From: Parabacteroides sp. An277
GTDB taxonomy: Bacteria > Bacteroidota > Bacteroidia > Bacteroidales > Tannerellaceae
DNA: 64,000 nt
Assembly: GCF_002159645.1 (NCBI RefSeq)
Contig: NZ_NFJB01000021.1
Coordinates: 1-64,000 of the forward strand
Reading direction: 5' to 3'
Below the pieces are notes generated by a model. The model made no database searches and was not told the origin of the DNA. It worked only from the letters and a program-made list of their open reading frames with translations. Positions 52,525-63,114 of the stretch are shown piece after piece. How positions within the stretch are numbered: position 1 is the stretch's first letter; each line of letters starts with the position of its first letter. Position numbers and translations under genes: made by a program.

Positions 52525-53865
52525 TTAATAAGCTCCAACAGTTCCTGAACGACCTTTAATTCTACCAGATTTTAATAATCCATCATAATGACGCATCAGC
52601 AAATGACTCTCAACCTGTTGTAAAGTATCAAGCACAACACCAACCAAAATCAACAAAGATGTTCCTCCAAAAAACTGAGAGAAAGCCATACTTACACCTG
52701 CTAACTGAGCAAATGCTGGCAATATAGCAACAATAGCTAAAAAAATAGCACCTGGCAAAGTTATACGATCCATAATTGCATCCAAATAATCCTTTGTTTG
52801 CTTTCCTGGCTTAACTCCCGGAATAAATCCATTATTTCTCTTCAAATCATCTGACATCTGGGTTGGATTAATTGTAATAGCTGTATAAAAATAGGTAAAC
52901 AGAATTATTAAAACAGCAAATACAAAATTATACCAAAATCCCGTATTATCCATAAATGCAGCCCAAAAACCTGATTGCTCACCTGTACTAGAAAAACCGA
53001 CAATAGAAATAGGTATAAACATGATAGCTTGAGCAAAAATAATAGGCATCACATTCGCCGCATTTACCTTCAAAGGTATATATTGGCGAGCACCACCATA
53101 TTGTTTATTACCTACGATTTTCTTAGCATATTGAACAGGTACTTTGCGTGTTCCCTGAACCAACATTATTGCTCCAGCAATTACTAATAGTAAAAATAAC
53201 ATTTCAAACAAAAACATAACCAATCCACCTGTTTTTTCACTTGTCCGAGAAATAAACTCCTGGAAAAGAGAATGAGGCAAACGAGCTATAATACCTACTA
53301 AAATAATAAATGAAATGCCATTTCCAACACCTTTATCAGTAATTCGTTCTCCTAACCACAGGATAAACATACTACCGGCAGCCAAAATTATTGTTGATGA
53401 AATAGTAAACCAAATTCCACCTGGCAAAGATGCACCCACAGCCTTTAACTGTACACTTAAATTTACCAAATAGGTAGGACCCTGAAACAACAATATCGCA
53501 ACTGTCAAATAACGAGTCCACTGGTTAATTTTTCTATGCCCACTTTCTCCTTCTCTTTGCAATTTTTGGAAAGAAGGCACTGCTATTGCCAATAATTGCA
53601 TAACAATTGAAGCAGAAATATAAGGCATTATACCTAATGCAAAAATAGAAGCATTAGAAAATGCACCTCCGGAGAACATATCCAACAAAGCCATTAAGCC
53701 ACCACTGGTCTGTTCCTGCAAAGCAGTCAAAGCTTTTGGATCAATACCTGGAAGAACAACAAACGTACCAAAACGGTATATTACTACCAATAAAAGAGTA
53801 GTGAGGATCCGATTCCTCAGATCCTCAATCTTCCAGATATTTTTTATAGTTTCAACAGCTCTCAT
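52525..53865 (-). CDS. secY: preprotein translocase subunit SecY
   Basis: A 446-residue inner-membrane channel of the Sec translocon with ten predicted helices. Landmarks: ALGIMPYISASIVMQLL near 77 (helix 2), WTRYLTVAILLFQG near 113, RKVPVQYAKKIVG near 237, NGFIPGVKPGKQT near 345 and the C-terminal helix FFGGTSLLILVGVVLDTLQQ. It follows rplO after 3 nt, the normal spc order. Confidence 0.98.
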   Translation of the reverse strand: MRAVETIKNIWKIEDLRNRILTTLLLVVIYRFGTFVVLPGIDPKALTALQEQTSGGLMALLDMFSGGAFSNASIFALGIMPYISASIVMQLLAIAVPSFQKLQREGESGHRKINQWTRYLTVAILLFQGPTYLVNLSVQLKAVGASLPGGIWFTISSTIILAAGSMFILWLGERITDKGVGNGISFIILVGIIARLPHSLFQEFISRTSEKTGGLVMFLFEMLFLLLVIAGAIMLVQGTRKVPVQYAKKIVGNKQYGGARQYIPLKVNAANVMPIIFAQAIMFIPISIVGFSSTGEQSGFWAAFMDNTGFWYNFVFAVLIILFTYFYTAITINPTQMSDDLKRNNGFIPGVKPGKQTKDYLDAIMDRITLPGAIFLAIVAILPAFAQLAGVSMAFSQFFGGTSLLILVGVVLDTLQQVESHLLMRHYDGLLKSGRIKGRSGTVGAY

Positions 53866-53868
53866 AGA

Positions 53869-54315
53869 CTAGAGTTTAACAACGACACCACCTGCATTTT
53901 GAATTGCAGTTTCTGCAGATTTTGAAAATGCATGAGCTGCAACTTCCAATTTCAGTGTCAAATTTCCATTTCCCAAAATCTTCACATTCTGAGAAGTTGA
54001 CACAAAACCTGCACTAATTAACTCTTCAATGCCAATCTTTGACAAATTTCGAGTTTCTGCCAATTGTTGCAAAGTGGATATATTAATTGCCTTATATTCA
54101 ACACGATTAATATTCTTAAACCCAAATTTAGGCAAACGACGCTGTATAGGCATCTGACCTCCTTCAAAACCTATTTTATTTTTATAGCCAGATCTAGATT
54201 TAGCTCCTTTATGACCACGAGTTGAAGTTCCTCCTAATCCTGATCCAGGACCACGACCTATTCTTTTTCTTGTTTTGACAGAGCCTGCCGCAGGTTTTAA
54301 ACTTGACAAATTCAT
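53869..54315 (-). CDS. rplO: 50S ribosomal protein L15
   Basis: A 148-residue L15. The Gly/Arg-rich N-terminus is typical (RIGRGPGSGLGGTSTRGHKG near 18; GFEGGQMPIQRRLPKFGF near 49), with the globular C-terminal domain ending GVVVKL. The gene follows rpmD. Confidence 0.97.
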   Translation of the reverse strand: MNLSSLKPAAGSVKTRKRIGRGPGSGLGGTSTRGHKGAKSRSGYKNKIGFEGGQMPIQRRLPKFGFKNINRVEYKAINISTLQQLAETRNLSKIGIEELISAGFVSTSQNVKILGNGNLTLKLEVAAHAFSKSAETAIQNAGGVVVKL

Positions 54316-54339
54316 ATCTATACGATTTTATATCAATTA

Positions 54340-54516
54340 TTACTTTTCAACTACTACCAAATGTTTCACTTTCTCTACCATCCCTAAAATAGAAGGAGTA
54401 GCTTCATGTTCCACGATATGGTTTAGCTTTCTCAAACCCAGCGCATCCAAAGTTCTCTTTTGGTCCTTAGGGCATTTAATTCTACTTTTTACTTGTTTAA
54501 TTCTAATTACCGCCAT
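54340..54516 (-). CDS. rpmD: 50S ribosomal protein L30
   Basis: A 58-residue gene read directly from the gap between rpsE and rplO: it starts MAVIRIKQVKSRIKCPKDQK, continues TLDALGLRKLNHIVEHEATP and ends KHLVVVEK. Length and pattern are those of bacterial L30. It starts 14 nt after rpsE and ends 24 nt before rplO. Confidence 0.96.
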   Translation of the reverse strand: MAVIRIKQVKSRIKCPKDQKRTLDALGLRKLNHIVEHEATPSILGMVEKVKHLVVVEK

Positions 54517-54530
54517 AAAAAACCTCCCTA

Positions 54531-55049
54531 TTAACCTCTAAATACTTTTTCAACAGAAACACCACGATTCTGAGCAACTGTAAAAGGACTTCTCAATTCA
54601 CCTAAAGCTGCAATTGTCGCTTTAACCAAATTGTGAGGATTCGAAGAGCCCTTTGACTTTGCAAGCACATCAGTAATACCTACACTTTCCAAAACTGCAC
54701 GCATAGCACCTCCAGCTTTTACTCCAGTTCCGTGAGAAGCCGGCTTAATCAAAACTTTTGCACCGCCAAATTTAGCCAATTGCTCATGAGGAATAGTTCC
54801 TTTATGAACTGGTATGCGGATTAAATTTTTCTTTGCTGATTCAACGGCCTTAGCAATAGCAGTCGTTACTTCACCTGCCTTACCTAACCCCCAACCAACA
54901 ATGCCATCCTCATTACCAACTACAACAATAGCAGCAAAACTAAAAGTACGCCCACCTTTTGTTACTTTGGTTACACGATTTATAGCAACTAATCTATCTT
55001 TTAGTTCTAAATCACTAGTTGATTTAACTCTATTATAAACTCCTATCAT
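54531..55049 (-). CDS. rpsE: 30S ribosomal protein S5
   Basis: A 172-residue S5 involved in decoding fidelity. The double-stranded RNA-binding N-domain has [20 protein letters not shown] near 17 and the C-domain has [20 protein letters not shown] near 108. The spacing to rplR is 5 nt. Confidence 0.98.
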   Translation of the reverse strand: MIGVYNRVKSTSDLELKDRLVAINRVTKVTKGGRTFSFAAIVVVGNEDGIVGWGLGKAGEVTTAIAKAVESAKKNLIRIPVHKGTIPHEQLAKFGGAKVLIKPASHGTGVKAGGAMRAVLESVGITDVLAKSKGSSNPHNLVKATIAALGELRSPFTVAQNRGVSVEKVFRG

Positions 55050-55054
55050 TTCCT

Positions 55055-55399
55055 TTAAAATTTAAGTCCGCCATTACGTGCAGCATCAGCTAATTCCTTA
55101 ACTCTACCATGATACAAGTAACCATTACGATCAAAAACAACTGACTGAACACCGGCCTCTTGAGCTCTTTGAGCAATCAATGTTCCAACCTTCACTGCTA
55201 TTTCCTTCTTAGAGGCTTTTTCTTCCATTTTTAAGGACGAAGCAGATGCTAATGTTTTACCTGTCGTATCGTCTATTACTTGTGCATAGATTTGCTTATT
55301 GCTTCTAAACACAGTCAAGCGAGGGCGTTCTGCAGTTCCTGAAATTTTAGCTCTTACGCTCGCTTTTATTTTTAATCTTCTTTCTTCTTTCGTTGTCAT
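55055..55399 (-). CDS. rplR: 50S ribosomal protein L18
   Basis: A 114-residue 5S rRNA-binding protein. Landmarks: [20 protein letters not shown] near 23 and [20 protein letters not shown] near 90, ending ARNGGLKF. Confidence 0.98.
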   Translation of the reverse strand: MTTKEERRLKIKASVRAKISGTAERPRLTVFRSNKQIYAQVIDDTTGKTLASASSLKMEEKASKKEIAVKVGTLIAQRAQEAGVQSVVFDRNGYLYHGRVKELADAARNGGLKF

Positions 55400-55422
55400 G
55401 ATAAATTCAGTTTACATACAAA

Positions 55423-55977
55423 TTATTTACCTGCAGATTTACCTGATTTTCTACGAATTTCTTCGCCAACAAAACGAATACCTTTACCCTTATAAGGCTC
55501 CGGCATACGGAATGAACGAATTTTAGCACATATCTGCCCCAACAACTGTTTATCAGCAGATTCCAATATAATTAAAGGATTCTTATTACGTTCCGTTTTC
55601 GTTTCAACTTTGACTTCATGCGGCAATTGCAAATAAATATTATGAGTATATCCTAACGATAAATCCAATACTTGCCCTGCATTTGACACACGGTAACCAA
55701 CGCCTACCAACTCTAACTCTTTCTTATAACCCTCAGACACACCCACAACCATATTGTGAATCAACGCACGGTATAATCCATGTAATGCACGATGAGTTTT
55801 GTCATCAGTCGGACGTACTAAATGAATTGCACCATCTTCAACAACAACCTTAATATCTGAATTCACTAACTGAGAAAGCTCTCCTTTAGGACCTTTTACA
55901 GTTACAAGATTCTTATCATCAACGCTAACAGAAACACTAGCTGGTAGCAAAATTGGCAACTTTCCTATTCTAGACAT
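55423..55977 (-). CDS. rplF: 50S ribosomal protein L6
   Basis: A 184-residue L6 with two copies of its fold. Landmarks: MSRIGKLPILLPASVSVSV at the start, VTVKGPKGELS near 27 and the C-terminal signature PEPYKGKGIRFVGEEIRRKS. Family-typical length. Confidence 0.98.
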   Translation of the reverse strand: MSRIGKLPILLPASVSVSVDDKNLVTVKGPKGELSQLVNSDIKVVVEDGAIHLVRPTDDKTHRALHGLYRALIHNMVVGVSEGYKKELELVGVGYRVSNAGQVLDLSLGYTHNIYLQLPHEVKVETKTERNKNPLIILESADKQLLGQICAKIRSFRMPEPYKGKGIRFVGEEIRRKSGKSAGK

Positions 55978-55992
55978 TCTTTCTTCCTCCTA

Positions 55993-56388
55993 TTAATAAA
56001 CATAACACAAAACTTCGCCCCCGATTCTCTGCTCTCGAGCTTCCTTATCTGTCATTACTCCCTTAGAAGTAGAAAGAACTGCAATTCCTAATCCATTCAA
56101 TACGCGAGGCATATCTTTATATCCCGCATATTTACGCAAACCAGGAGTAGATACTCTTTCAAGTTTCTTAATCGCATTTACTTTATTTACCAAATCATAC
56201 TTCAAGGCAATCTTAATTGTACCTTGAGGTCCATCTTCAACGAATTTAAAATTCAGAATGTAACCTTTCTCAAAAAGAATTTTTGTAATTTCTTTTTTCA
56301 AATTAGACGCCGGCACTTCAACAACTCTGTGCTTCGCCTTAATTGCATTTCGCAATCTTGTCAAATAATCTGCTATAGGATCTGTCAT
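55993..56388 (-). CDS. rpsH: 30S ribosomal protein S8
   Basis: A 131-residue S8. Landmarks: MTDPIADYLTRLRNAIKAKH at the start and the C-terminal GIAVLSTSKGVMTDKEAREQ, ending GEVLCYVY. In E. coli S8 represses the spc operon (family knowledge). Confidence 0.98.
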   Translation of the reverse strand: MTDPIADYLTRLRNAIKAKHRVVEVPASNLKKEITKILFEKGYILNFKFVEDGPQGTIKIALKYDLVNKVNAIKKLERVSTPGLRKYAGYKDMPRVLNGLGIAVLSTSKGVMTDKEAREQRIGGEVLCYVY

Positions 56389-56440
56389 ATTAATTATATA
56401 TTAAATTGATCCGGACAATCCGGACAATATTTAAACATTC

Positions 56441-56710
56441 TTACCAACTAGCTTTCTTTACACCAGGAATTAAACCCTGCGAAGCCATCTCTCGCAACTG
56501 AATACGAGAAATTCCAAACTGGCGAATATAGCCTTTGGGACGCCCCGTTATCTTACAGCGATTATGCAATCGAACAGGAGAAGCATTCTTAGGCAATAAT
56601 TGCAATGCTTCATAATTACCTTCTGCTTTTAACTGAGCTCTCTTTGCAGCATATTTCGCTACCAACTTAGCACGCTTTACCTCGCGAGCTTTCATTGATT
56701 CTTTGGCCAT
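56441..56710 (-). CDS. rpsN: 30S ribosomal protein S14
   Basis: An 89-residue long-form S14 without the zinc CxxC pairs; ending [20 protein letters not shown] and GVKKASW. The gene is separated from rplE by 2 nt. Confidence 0.97.
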   Translation of the reverse strand: MAKESMKAREVKRAKLVAKYAAKRAQLKAEGNYEALQLLPKNASPVRLHNRCKITGRPKGYIRQFGISRIQLREMASQGLIPGVKKASW

Positions 56711-56712
56711 AA

Positions 56713-57273
56713 TTACTTACTATTTTTATTGTTTTTAAAAGGTAAACCGAACTCTTTCAACAAAGCATAACCTTCTTCATCCGTTTTAGCCGAGGTTACA
56801 AAGGTAATATTCATTCCCAATATCTTCGTAATATTATCAATATTAATTTCTGGGAAAATTATTTGTTCTTGAACACCTAATGTATAATTACCACGACCAT
56901 CTAACTTACTTTCAATGCCTTTAAAATCACGAATACGCGGTAAAGCTATACGAACCAATCGCTCTAAGAATTCGTACATTTGCTCACGACGTAATGTCAC
57001 CATTACGCCAATAGGCATTTTCTTGCGAAGTTTAAAATTAGAAATATCCTTTTTTGAAACAGTCGCAACAGCTTTTTGCCCTGTTATTGCAGTTAATTCA
57101 TTAATAGCTACATCTATAATTTTTTTATCGGCAGTAGCCATTCCTAAACCCTGATTAATCACAATCTTTTTCAAAACAGGAACCTGCATAACAGATTTAT
57201 ATCCAAATTCCTTCATCAAAGCAGGAACAATTCTGTCCTGATATTCTTTCTTAAGACTGGCAGTATTGCTCAT
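56713..57273 (-). CDS. rplE: 50S ribosomal protein L5
   Basis: A 186-residue 5S rRNA- and P-site-tRNA-contacting protein. Landmarks: [20 protein letters not shown] near 36, [20 protein letters not shown] near 83, and [11 protein letters not shown] near 134. The A of its start codon is also the last base of the rplX stop. Confidence 0.98.
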   Translation of the reverse strand: MSNTASLKKEYQDRIVPALMKEFGYKSVMQVPVLKKIVINQGLGMATADKKIIDVAINELTAITGQKAVATVSKKDISNFKLRKKMPIGVMVTLRREQMYEFLERLVRIALPRIRDFKGIESKLDGRGNYTLGVQEQIIFPEINIDNITKILGMNITFVTSAKTDEEGYALLKEFGLPFKNNKNSK

Positions 57274-57593
57274 TATTTAATTTCCTCCCCTGATTTTTTT
57301 GAATAACGTACTAAAACACCATCACTATTCAACCTACGACCTATGCGTGTTGGCTTACCCGTTTTTGCATCTAACAAATTTAAGTTAGAAATATGAATGG
57401 GAGCCTCTTTCTTCTCTATTCCACCTTGAGGATTTTTCGCATTAGGCTTCGTATGCTTCGATACCAAGTTAATACCTTCTACTACAGCCCGATTTTCCTT
57501 CACCAAAACCTGAAGGACACGTCCTGTTTTCCCTTTGTCATTACCGGTATTAACAAAAACTATATCGCCTTTCTTAATATGTAACTTACTCAT
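57273..57593 (-). CDS. rplX: 50S ribosomal protein L24
   Basis: A 106-residue assembly-initiator protein with an N-terminal KOW motif ([20 protein letters not shown]) and the downstream [20 protein letters not shown]. Overlaps rplE by 1 nt. Confidence 0.98.
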   Translation of the reverse strand: MSKLHIKKGDIVFVNTGNDKGKTGRVLQVLVKENRAVVEGINLVSKHTKPNAKNPQGGIEKKEAPIHISNLNLLDAKTGKPTRIGRRLNSDGVLVRYSKKSGEEIK

Positions 57594-57613
57594 TATTCGA
57601 AAATTTTCAACGA

Positions 57614-57979
57614 TTAAAGTACCTCCGGTGCCAATGATACAATCTTCATATTGGTCGCACGCAATTCTCTCGCAACAGGGCCAAAAATACGACTACCACG
57701 AATATCTCCCGCACCATTTAACAATACACAGGCATTGTCATCAAAGCGAATATAAGAACCATCTGCCCGACGAATTTCTTTCCTTGTCCGCACAATAACA
57801 GCCTTAGATACAGCACCTTTCTTAATATCACTCGAAGGAATAACACTTTTAATTGCTACTACTATCACATCACCAACAGTGGCATAACGCTTTCCCGTAC
57901 CGCCAAGAACACGAATACACAAAGCCTCTTTTGCACCACTATTATCCGCTACTACTAATCTTGATTCCTGTTGTATCAT
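57614..57979 (-). CDS. rplN: 50S ribosomal protein L14
   Basis: A 121-residue L14 at the subunit interface. [20 protein letters not shown] begins the protein; the signature [20 protein letters not shown] is near 81. It follows rpsQ by 1 nt. Confidence 0.98.
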   Translation of the reverse strand: MIQQESRLVVADNSGAKEALCIRVLGGTGKRYATVGDVIVVAIKSVIPSSDIKKGAVSKAVIVRTRKEIRRADGSYIRFDDNACVLLNGAGDIRGSRIFGPVARELRATNMKIVSLAPEVL

Positions 57980-57980
57980 G

Positions 57981-58238
57981 TTATTTAGCCCTTTCGATTA
58001 TTTGAACTAATCTCCATCTTTTAGTTTTGCTCAAAGGACGAGTCTCCATAATTCTTACGGTATCGCCTATATTACATTCATTCTTTTCATCGTGAGCATG
58101 ATATTTTTTCGTTTTATTCACGAATTTACCATAAATGGGATGTTTTTCTTTCCATTTAACCGCAACAGTGATACTTTTGTCCATTTTGTTGCTAGTAACC
58201 ACGCCCATTCTTTCCTTTCTCAAATTTCTAGTTTCCAT
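57981..58238 (-). CDS. rpsQ: 30S ribosomal protein S17
   Basis: An 85-residue S17 ([20 protein letters not shown]; signature [20 protein letters not shown] near 58). The ATG at 58238 is chosen over a TTG at 58247 that would overlap the rpmC stop. Confidence 0.97.
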   Translation of the reverse strand: METRNLRKERMGVVTSNKMDKSITVAVKWKEKHPIYGKFVNKTKKYHAHDEKNECNIGDTVRIMETRPLSKTKRWRLVQIIERAK

Positions 58239-58243
58239 CAAGC

Positions 58244-58441
58244 TCAATTATTATTAAGTTCTCGTTGGCGTAATTCACCTTTCATACGCGCAATCATTCT
58301 TCTCTGCAATTTTATTTGAGAAGGATTTTCACTCGGCGTAATTCGATGGTTAATTACTTTTTGTTCATAAGCAACAACCTCTGCATTTATTCTTTCTTTC
58401 AATTCAGAAGTTGTCAATTCTCTAATTTCTGCAATTTTCAT
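58244..58441 (-). CDS. rpmC: 50S ribosomal protein L29
   Basis: A 65-residue helical protein at the exit tunnel. Landmarks: [20 protein letters not shown] and the signature [20 protein letters not shown]. Confidence 0.97.
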   Translation of the reverse strand: MKIAEIRELTTSELKERINAEVVAYEQKVINHRITPSENPSQIKLQRRMIARMKGELRQRELNNN

Positions 58442-58447
58442 AACCGA

Positions 58448-58882
58448 TTACACATTTTGATTTTGGACATCATAATCACGTCGCACAACAAACTTTGTAG
58501 TAACCGGAAGTTTTTGTGCTCCTAAACGTAATGCTTCTTTAGCAACATCAAAAGGTACACCTTCAATTTCAAAAATCATCCGTCCAGGAGTTACAGGAGC
58601 TACAAATCCTTCCGGATTACCCTTACCTTTACCCATACGCACATCTGCAGGCTTCTTTGTAATAGGCTTATCAGGGAAAATACGAACCCAAACTTGTCCT
58701 TGACGTTGCATATAACGAGTAACAGCAACACGAGCTGCTTCTATCTGACGACCTGTAATCCAACGCGTCTCTAATGATTTTATACCAAAAGATCCGAAGG
58801 TCAACTGACTTCCACGTTGAGCAACCCCTTTAGCGCGTCCTTTTTGAGCCCTTCTGAATTTGGTTTTCTTTGGCTGTAACAT
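58448..58882 (-). CDS. rplP: 50S ribosomal protein L16
   Basis: A 144-residue L16. Landmarks: [40 protein letters not shown] near 56, and [20 protein letters not shown] near 84. The start is 19 nt after rpsC. Confidence 0.98.
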   Translation of the reverse strand: MLQPKKTKFRRAQKGRAKGVAQRGSQLTFGSFGIKSLETRWITGRQIEAARVAVTRYMQRQGQVWVRIFPDKPITKKPADVRMGKGKGNPEGFVAPVTPGRMIFEIEGVPFDVAKEALRLGAQKLPVTTKFVVRRDYDVQNQNV

Positions 58883-58901
58883 TTCTTTTTAATTCAAAGG
58901 T

Positions 58902-59633
58902 TTAACGACTTACTTTTTTACGCTTAAAGCTCTTATCTCTACCATTGCCCATATCGTTACGACGGCCTAAATCCTTAGATGTTGTAAAAGAAGGAGCTAA
59001 ATCTCTTTTCCCATAAACTTCACCTTTACAAATCCACACCTTAACACCAATCAAACCGACCTTTGTCAAAGCTTCTGCCAATGCATAATCAATATCAGCT
59101 CTAAATGTATGTAAAGGAGTTCTTCCCTCTTTATACATTTCAGAACGAGCCATTTCAGCACCATTCAAACGACCAGAAACTTGAATTTTTATACCTTCAG
59201 CTCCCATTCGCATCGTCGAAGCAATTGCCATTTTAATGGCGCGACGATAAGCAATCTTTCCTTCTAACTGCCTTGCGATATTATTAGCAACAATAACAGC
59301 ATCAAGTTCAGGACGCTTTACTTCAAAAATATTAATTTGAACTTCCTTATCCGTGATCTTTTTCAACTCTTCTTTCAACTTATCAACTTCCTGACCACCT
59401 TTTCCGATAATAATCCCTGGCCGAGATGTACAAACAGTTATTGTTATCAATTTTAAGGTACGTTCAATTACAATACGAGATACACTAGCCTTTGCAAGAC
59501 GGGCATTTAAATAATTACGAATCTTGCTATCTTCTAACAAAGTATCTCCGTAATTTTTGCCGCCATACCAATTGGAATCCCAACCACGAATGATTCCTAA
59601 ACGATTACTAACCGGATTAACTTTTTGTCCCAT
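58902..59633 (-). CDS. rpsC: 30S ribosomal protein S3
   Basis: A 243-residue S3 at the mRNA entry channel. KH domain (about 40-110, with [20 protein letters not shown]) and C-terminal domain ([20 protein letters not shown] near 155; [20 protein letters not shown] near 193). Basic tail FKRKKVSR. Confidence 0.98.
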   Translation of the reverse strand: MGQKVNPVSNRLGIIRGWDSNWYGGKNYGDTLLEDSKIRNYLNARLAKASVSRIVIERTLKLITITVCTSRPGIIIGKGGQEVDKLKEELKKITDKEVQINIFEVKRPELDAVIVANNIARQLEGKIAYRRAIKMAIASTMRMGAEGIKIQVSGRLNGAEMARSEMYKEGRTPLHTFRADIDYALAEALTKVGLIGVKVWICKGEVYGKRDLAPSFTTSKDLGRRNDMGNGRDKSFKRKKVSR

Positions 59634-59640
59634 CTACAAA

Positions 59641-60051
59641 TCAATTTTGAGTATCTTTTTTACTAAGTGTATCAACAAACAACGTTACATGATTCGAACG
59701 TTTACGAATTCTGTAACCTCTTCCTTGAGGAGCTGGACGCATTCTCTTCAATGTAGCAGCACAATCTACACTTACTGCAGAAATATACAATTCACCAGCT
59801 TCTGCTTTACGTTCATTTTTTTGCTCCCAATTAGCAATTGCAGAACGAAGCAACTTTTCAACTCTTGCTGCAGCTTCTTTATTAGAAAACTTCAAAACAC
59901 CAAGTGCACGAAATACTTCCATTCCACGAACCATATCCACAACTAAACGCATTTTACGTGGAGAAGTCGGCACATTTCGCAACTTTGCAAAATACATAGT
60001 CTTTTGGGCTTCTTTTCTTGCTTCAGCTGATATTCTTTTTCTAGCACCCAT
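59641..60051 (-). CDS. rplV: 50S ribosomal protein L22
   Basis: A 136-residue L22 whose hairpin lines the exit tunnel. Landmarks: [20 protein letters not shown] near 26 and the tunnel loop [20 protein letters not shown] near 101. Confidence 0.98.
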   Translation of the reverse strand: MGARKRISAEARKEAQKTMYFAKLRNVPTSPRKMRLVVDMVRGMEVFRALGVLKFSNKEAAARVEKLLRSAIANWEQKNERKAEAGELYISAVSVDCAATLKRMRPAPQGRGYRIRKRSNHVTLFVDTLSKKDTQN

Positions 60052-60089
60052 TTTTTTCGTTTTTTCAGTTTTAAATTCTTATAACCGAA

Positions 60090-60359
60090 TTACTTTTTCT
60101 TATTACCTGCATGGCCACGGAATGTTCGCGTCGGCGAAAACTCTCCCAATTTATGCCCCACCATATTCTCGGTTACAAAAACAGGAATAAATTTATTTCC
60201 ATTGTGAACTGCAATAGTATGGCCGACAAAGTCCGGCGAAATCATTGAAGCTCTTGCCCATGTCTTAACAACAGCCTTTTTGCCTGACTCATTCATAGCC
60301 AAAACCTTTTTCTCAAGCTTTACATTAATATACGGGCCTTTTTTTAATGAACGACTCAT
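60090..60359 (-). CDS. rpsS: 30S ribosomal protein S19
   Basis: An 89-residue S19 of the small-subunit head. [20 protein letters not shown] at the start and the signature [20 protein letters not shown] near 68. Confidence 0.98.
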   Translation of the reverse strand: MSRSLKKGPYINVKLEKKVLAMNESGKKAVVKTWARASMISPDFVGHTIAVHNGNKFIPVFVTENMVGHKLGEFSPTRTFRGHAGNKKK

Positions 60360-60379
60360 AGTATACTTAATTAATCAGA

Positions 60380-61204
60380 TTATTTCTTTCTTCTTTCAAT
60401 AATATATTTTGAAGAATGTTTCTTCGGAGCTCTTGTCTTCAAGCCCTTCGCATATAAGCCATTACGTGATCTTGGATGACCTCCAGAGGCACGTCCTTCA
60501 CCTCCACCCATTGGGTGATCAACAGGGTTCATTACGACACCACGGTTATGTGGACGACGACCTAACCATCTAGAACGACCGGCTTTACCTGATTTTTCAA
60601 GACCATGGTCTGAATTTCCAACTGCACCAATTGTTGCCTTACAAGCAGCAAGAATTTTCCTCGTTTCACCAGAAGGCATCTTAATAATTGCATAAGCACC
60701 TTCTTTTGAAGTCAGCTGAGCAAAAGTGCCTGCAGAACGCACTAATTTTGCACCTTGTCCTGGACGAAGCTCAATATTGTGAATAATTGTACCTACAGGT
60801 ATATTTGCCATTGGCAATGTATTACCTACTTCAGGTGCTACATCACTACCTGAAACCACTGTTTGGCCAACTTCCAAACCGTTCGGAGCTATGATATAGC
60901 TCTTTGCCCCATCAGCGTAATACAACAATGCAATCCGCGAAGTACGATTTGGGTCATATTCGATAGACTTCACTGTTGCAGGAATGCCATCTTTGTTTCT
61001 CTTGAAATCGATAATTCTGTACTTTCTTTTATGACCGCCACCGATATAACGCATCGTCATTTTACCGGTATTGTTACGACCACCTGTACTCTTTTTACCT
61101 ACAACAAGAGATTTCTCTGGTGTACTTGCAGTGATTTTATCAAATGCACCAATAACTTTGTGTCTCTGCCCCGGTGTAGTGGGCTTCAATTTACGTATTC
61201 CCAT
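60380..61204 (-). CDS. rplB: 50S ribosomal protein L2
   Basis: A 274-residue L2 near the peptidyl transferase centre. Landmarks: [20 protein letters not shown] near 41 and the conserved [20 protein letters not shown] near 222 containing the His important for activity. Full length. Confidence 0.98.
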   Translation of the reverse strand: MGIRKLKPTTPGQRHKVIGAFDKITASTPEKSLVVGKKSTGGRNNTGKMTMRYIGGGHKRKYRIIDFKRNKDGIPATVKSIEYDPNRTSRIALLYYADGAKSYIIAPNGLEVGQTVVSGSDVAPEVGNTLPMANIPVGTIIHNIELRPGQGAKLVRSAGTFAQLTSKEGAYAIIKMPSGETRKILAACKATIGAVGNSDHGLEKSGKAGRSRWLGRRPHNRGVVMNPVDHPMGGGEGRASGGHPRSRNGLYAKGLKTRAPKKHSSKYIIERRKK

Positions 61205-61212
61205 TTTTACTT

Positions 61213-61506
61213 TTAGATATTACTAAAGAAATCTATTGTTTCTCCTTCCTTCAATGTAACAATTGCTTTCTTAAAAGAAGCTTGCTTACCATTAATAATT
61301 CCTGATTTAGTATAACGCATTTTCCGCTTTCCAGAATAATTAATAGTATTAACGCTCACAACTGTCACATTATACATTTCTTCTACAGCTTTTTTAATCT
61401 CCAACTTATTAGCATCAGGAGACACACGAAAGCCATAACGATTAGCAAACTTTTCAGTAATAGCCGTCTGCTTTTCTGTTACAATTGGTTTAATAATTAT
61501 ACCCAT
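61213..61506 (-). CDS. rplW: 50S ribosomal protein L23
   Basis: A 97-residue L23 at the exit tunnel, docking site for trigger factor and SRP. Landmarks: [20 protein letters not shown] and [20 protein letters not shown]. Confidence 0.97.
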   Translation of the reverse strand: MGIIIKPIVTEKQTAITEKFANRYGFRVSPDANKLEIKKAVEEMYNVTVVSVNTINYSGKRKMRYTKSGIINGKQASFKKAIVTLKEGETIDFFSNI

Positions 61507-61519
61507 TTCTATTTACTCC

Positions 61520-62149
61520 TTATGCTTTAAATTGTTCTTCTATAGCTGCAACTGACTTTTCAGTCAAAATAACACTTGCTGCGTCCAAAACAACATAAGT
61601 ATTCAACCCTGCTACTGTCGCTACTTTTGTCTTCGGAATATTACGAGCAGACAAATATACAAATTTATTACTTTCAGGTAAAACCATGAGTAACTTTTTG
61701 TCTGACATTTTTAGATTTTTAATAATTCCCAGAAAATCTTTTGTCTTAGGAGCTTCAAAAACAAAATCTTCTACGACCACAATTGCATTGTTTTTTGCTT
61801 TATAAGATAAAGCCGACTTACGAGCCAAACTCTTAACTTTCTTATTTAATTTGAACTCATAACTTCTGGGTCTTGGACCAAATACTCGACCACCACCAAC
61901 TAACAACGGAGAATTTATATCACCTCGACGTGCACCACCTCCGCCTTTCTGACGAATCAACTTACGCGTACTACCAGAAACCTCGCTTCTTTCCTTCGAC
62001 TTATGAGTTCCTTGACGCTGATTGGCCATATACTGCTTTACATCCAAATAAATAGCATGGTCATTTGGCTCAATACCAAAAATGGCATCACTCAAAGTCA
62101 CTTTTCTTCCGGTATCTTCTCCTTTTATATTATATACACTCAGTTCCAT
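61520..62149 (-). CDS. rplD: 50S ribosomal protein L4
   Basis: A 209-residue L4. The extended tunnel loop is clear ([20 protein letters not shown] near 59; [15 protein letters not shown] near 87). In E. coli it represses the S10 operon (family knowledge). The start overlaps the rplC stop by 1 nt. Confidence 0.98.
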   Translation of the reverse strand: MELSVYNIKGEDTGRKVTLSDAIFGIEPNDHAIYLDVKQYMANQRQGTHKSKERSEVSGSTRKLIRQKGGGGARRGDINSPLLVGGGRVFGPRPRSYEFKLNKKVKSLARKSALSYKAKNNAIVVVEDFVFEAPKTKDFLGIIKNLKMSDKKLLMVLPESNKFVYLSARNIPKTKVATVAGLNTYVVLDAASVILTEKSVAAIEEQFKA

Positions 62150-62766
62150 TACTTTTCAATTAAAACGATTGAACCTTTTGCCCCGGGAATAGATCCCTTT
62201 ACTAATAAAAGATTATGCTCCGGCAAAACTTTAATAACTTGCAAATTCTGGACAGTAACACGTTCATTTCCCAACTGTCCTCCCATTCGCATTCCTTTAA
62301 ACACCTTAGCCGGATAAGAACAAGCACCTATAGATCCTGGTTTACGCGCACGATTATGCTGACCATGTGTTGTCTGTCCCACACCACCAAATCCATGGCG
62401 TTTCACAACACCTTGAAATCCTTTACCCTTCGATGTTCCAATTACATCTACAAAGCCTGCGTTTTCAAGATAATCAACAGTGATCACATCGCCCAATTTG
62501 TACTCTGTTTCAAAATTTTTGAACTCAGCCAAGTATCGCTTGGGTGTTACATTGGCTTTTTTAAAGTGCCCCAATTCTGGCTTTGTAAGATGCTTTTCTT
62601 TTTCATCCACAAAACCTAATTGCAAAGCTTCATAGCCATCCTTCTCCAGCGTTTTAATCTGTGTAACAACACAAGGACCTACTTCGATAACAGTGCATGG
62701 AAGATTTTTTCCCTCGGCACTGAAAACGGACGTCATTCCGATTTTTTTTCCTAACAATCCTGGCAT
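62149..62766 (-). CDS. rplC: 50S ribosomal protein L3
   Basis: A 205-residue L3. [20 protein letters not shown] at the start, then the loop reaching the peptidyl transferase centre ([20 protein letters not shown] near 118; [20 protein letters not shown] near 145). Confidence 0.98.
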   Translation of the reverse strand: MPGLLGKKIGMTSVFSAEGKNLPCTVIEVGPCVVTQIKTLEKDGYEALQLGFVDEKEKHLTKPELGHFKKANVTPKRYLAEFKNFETEYKLGDVITVDYLENAGFVDVIGTSKGKGFQGVVKRHGFGGVGQTTHGQHNRARKPGSIGACSYPAKVFKGMRMGGQLGNERVTVQNLQVIKVLPEHNLLLVKGSIPGAKGSIVLIEK

Positions 62767-62786
62767 TTCACTAACAATTTAAATAA

Positions 62787-63092
62787 TTACACTTTAATTT
62801 CTACTTCTACACCGCTCGGCAATTCTAACTTCATCAACGCATCAACAGTCTTAGCCGTCGAGCTATAAATGTCAATCAATCTCTTATAAGAAGACAACTC
62901 AAACTGTTCACGAGACTTCTTGTTAACGAATGTAGAACGGTTTACTGTAAAGATACGTTTATGAGTAGGAAGAGGTATCGGACCGCTCACTACTGCTCCC
63001 GTAGCTTTTACCGTCTTTACGATTTTCTCGGCAGATTTATCTACCAGAGAATAATCGTAAGACTTCAATTTAATTCTGATCTTTTGACTCAT
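62787..63092 (-). CDS. rpsJ: 30S ribosomal protein S10
   Basis: A 101-residue S10, also NusE in antitermination (family knowledge). [20 protein letters not shown] at the start, [20 protein letters not shown] near 40. It starts 22 nt after fusA. Confidence 0.98.
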   Translation of the reverse strand: MSQKIRIKLKSYDYSLVDKSAEKIVKTVKATGAVVSGPIPLPTHKRIFTVNRSTFVNKKSREQFELSSYKRLIDIYSSTAKTVDALMKLELPSGVEVEIKV

Positions 63093-63114
63093 GTTTATAT
63101 TAAGTATTTCAATA

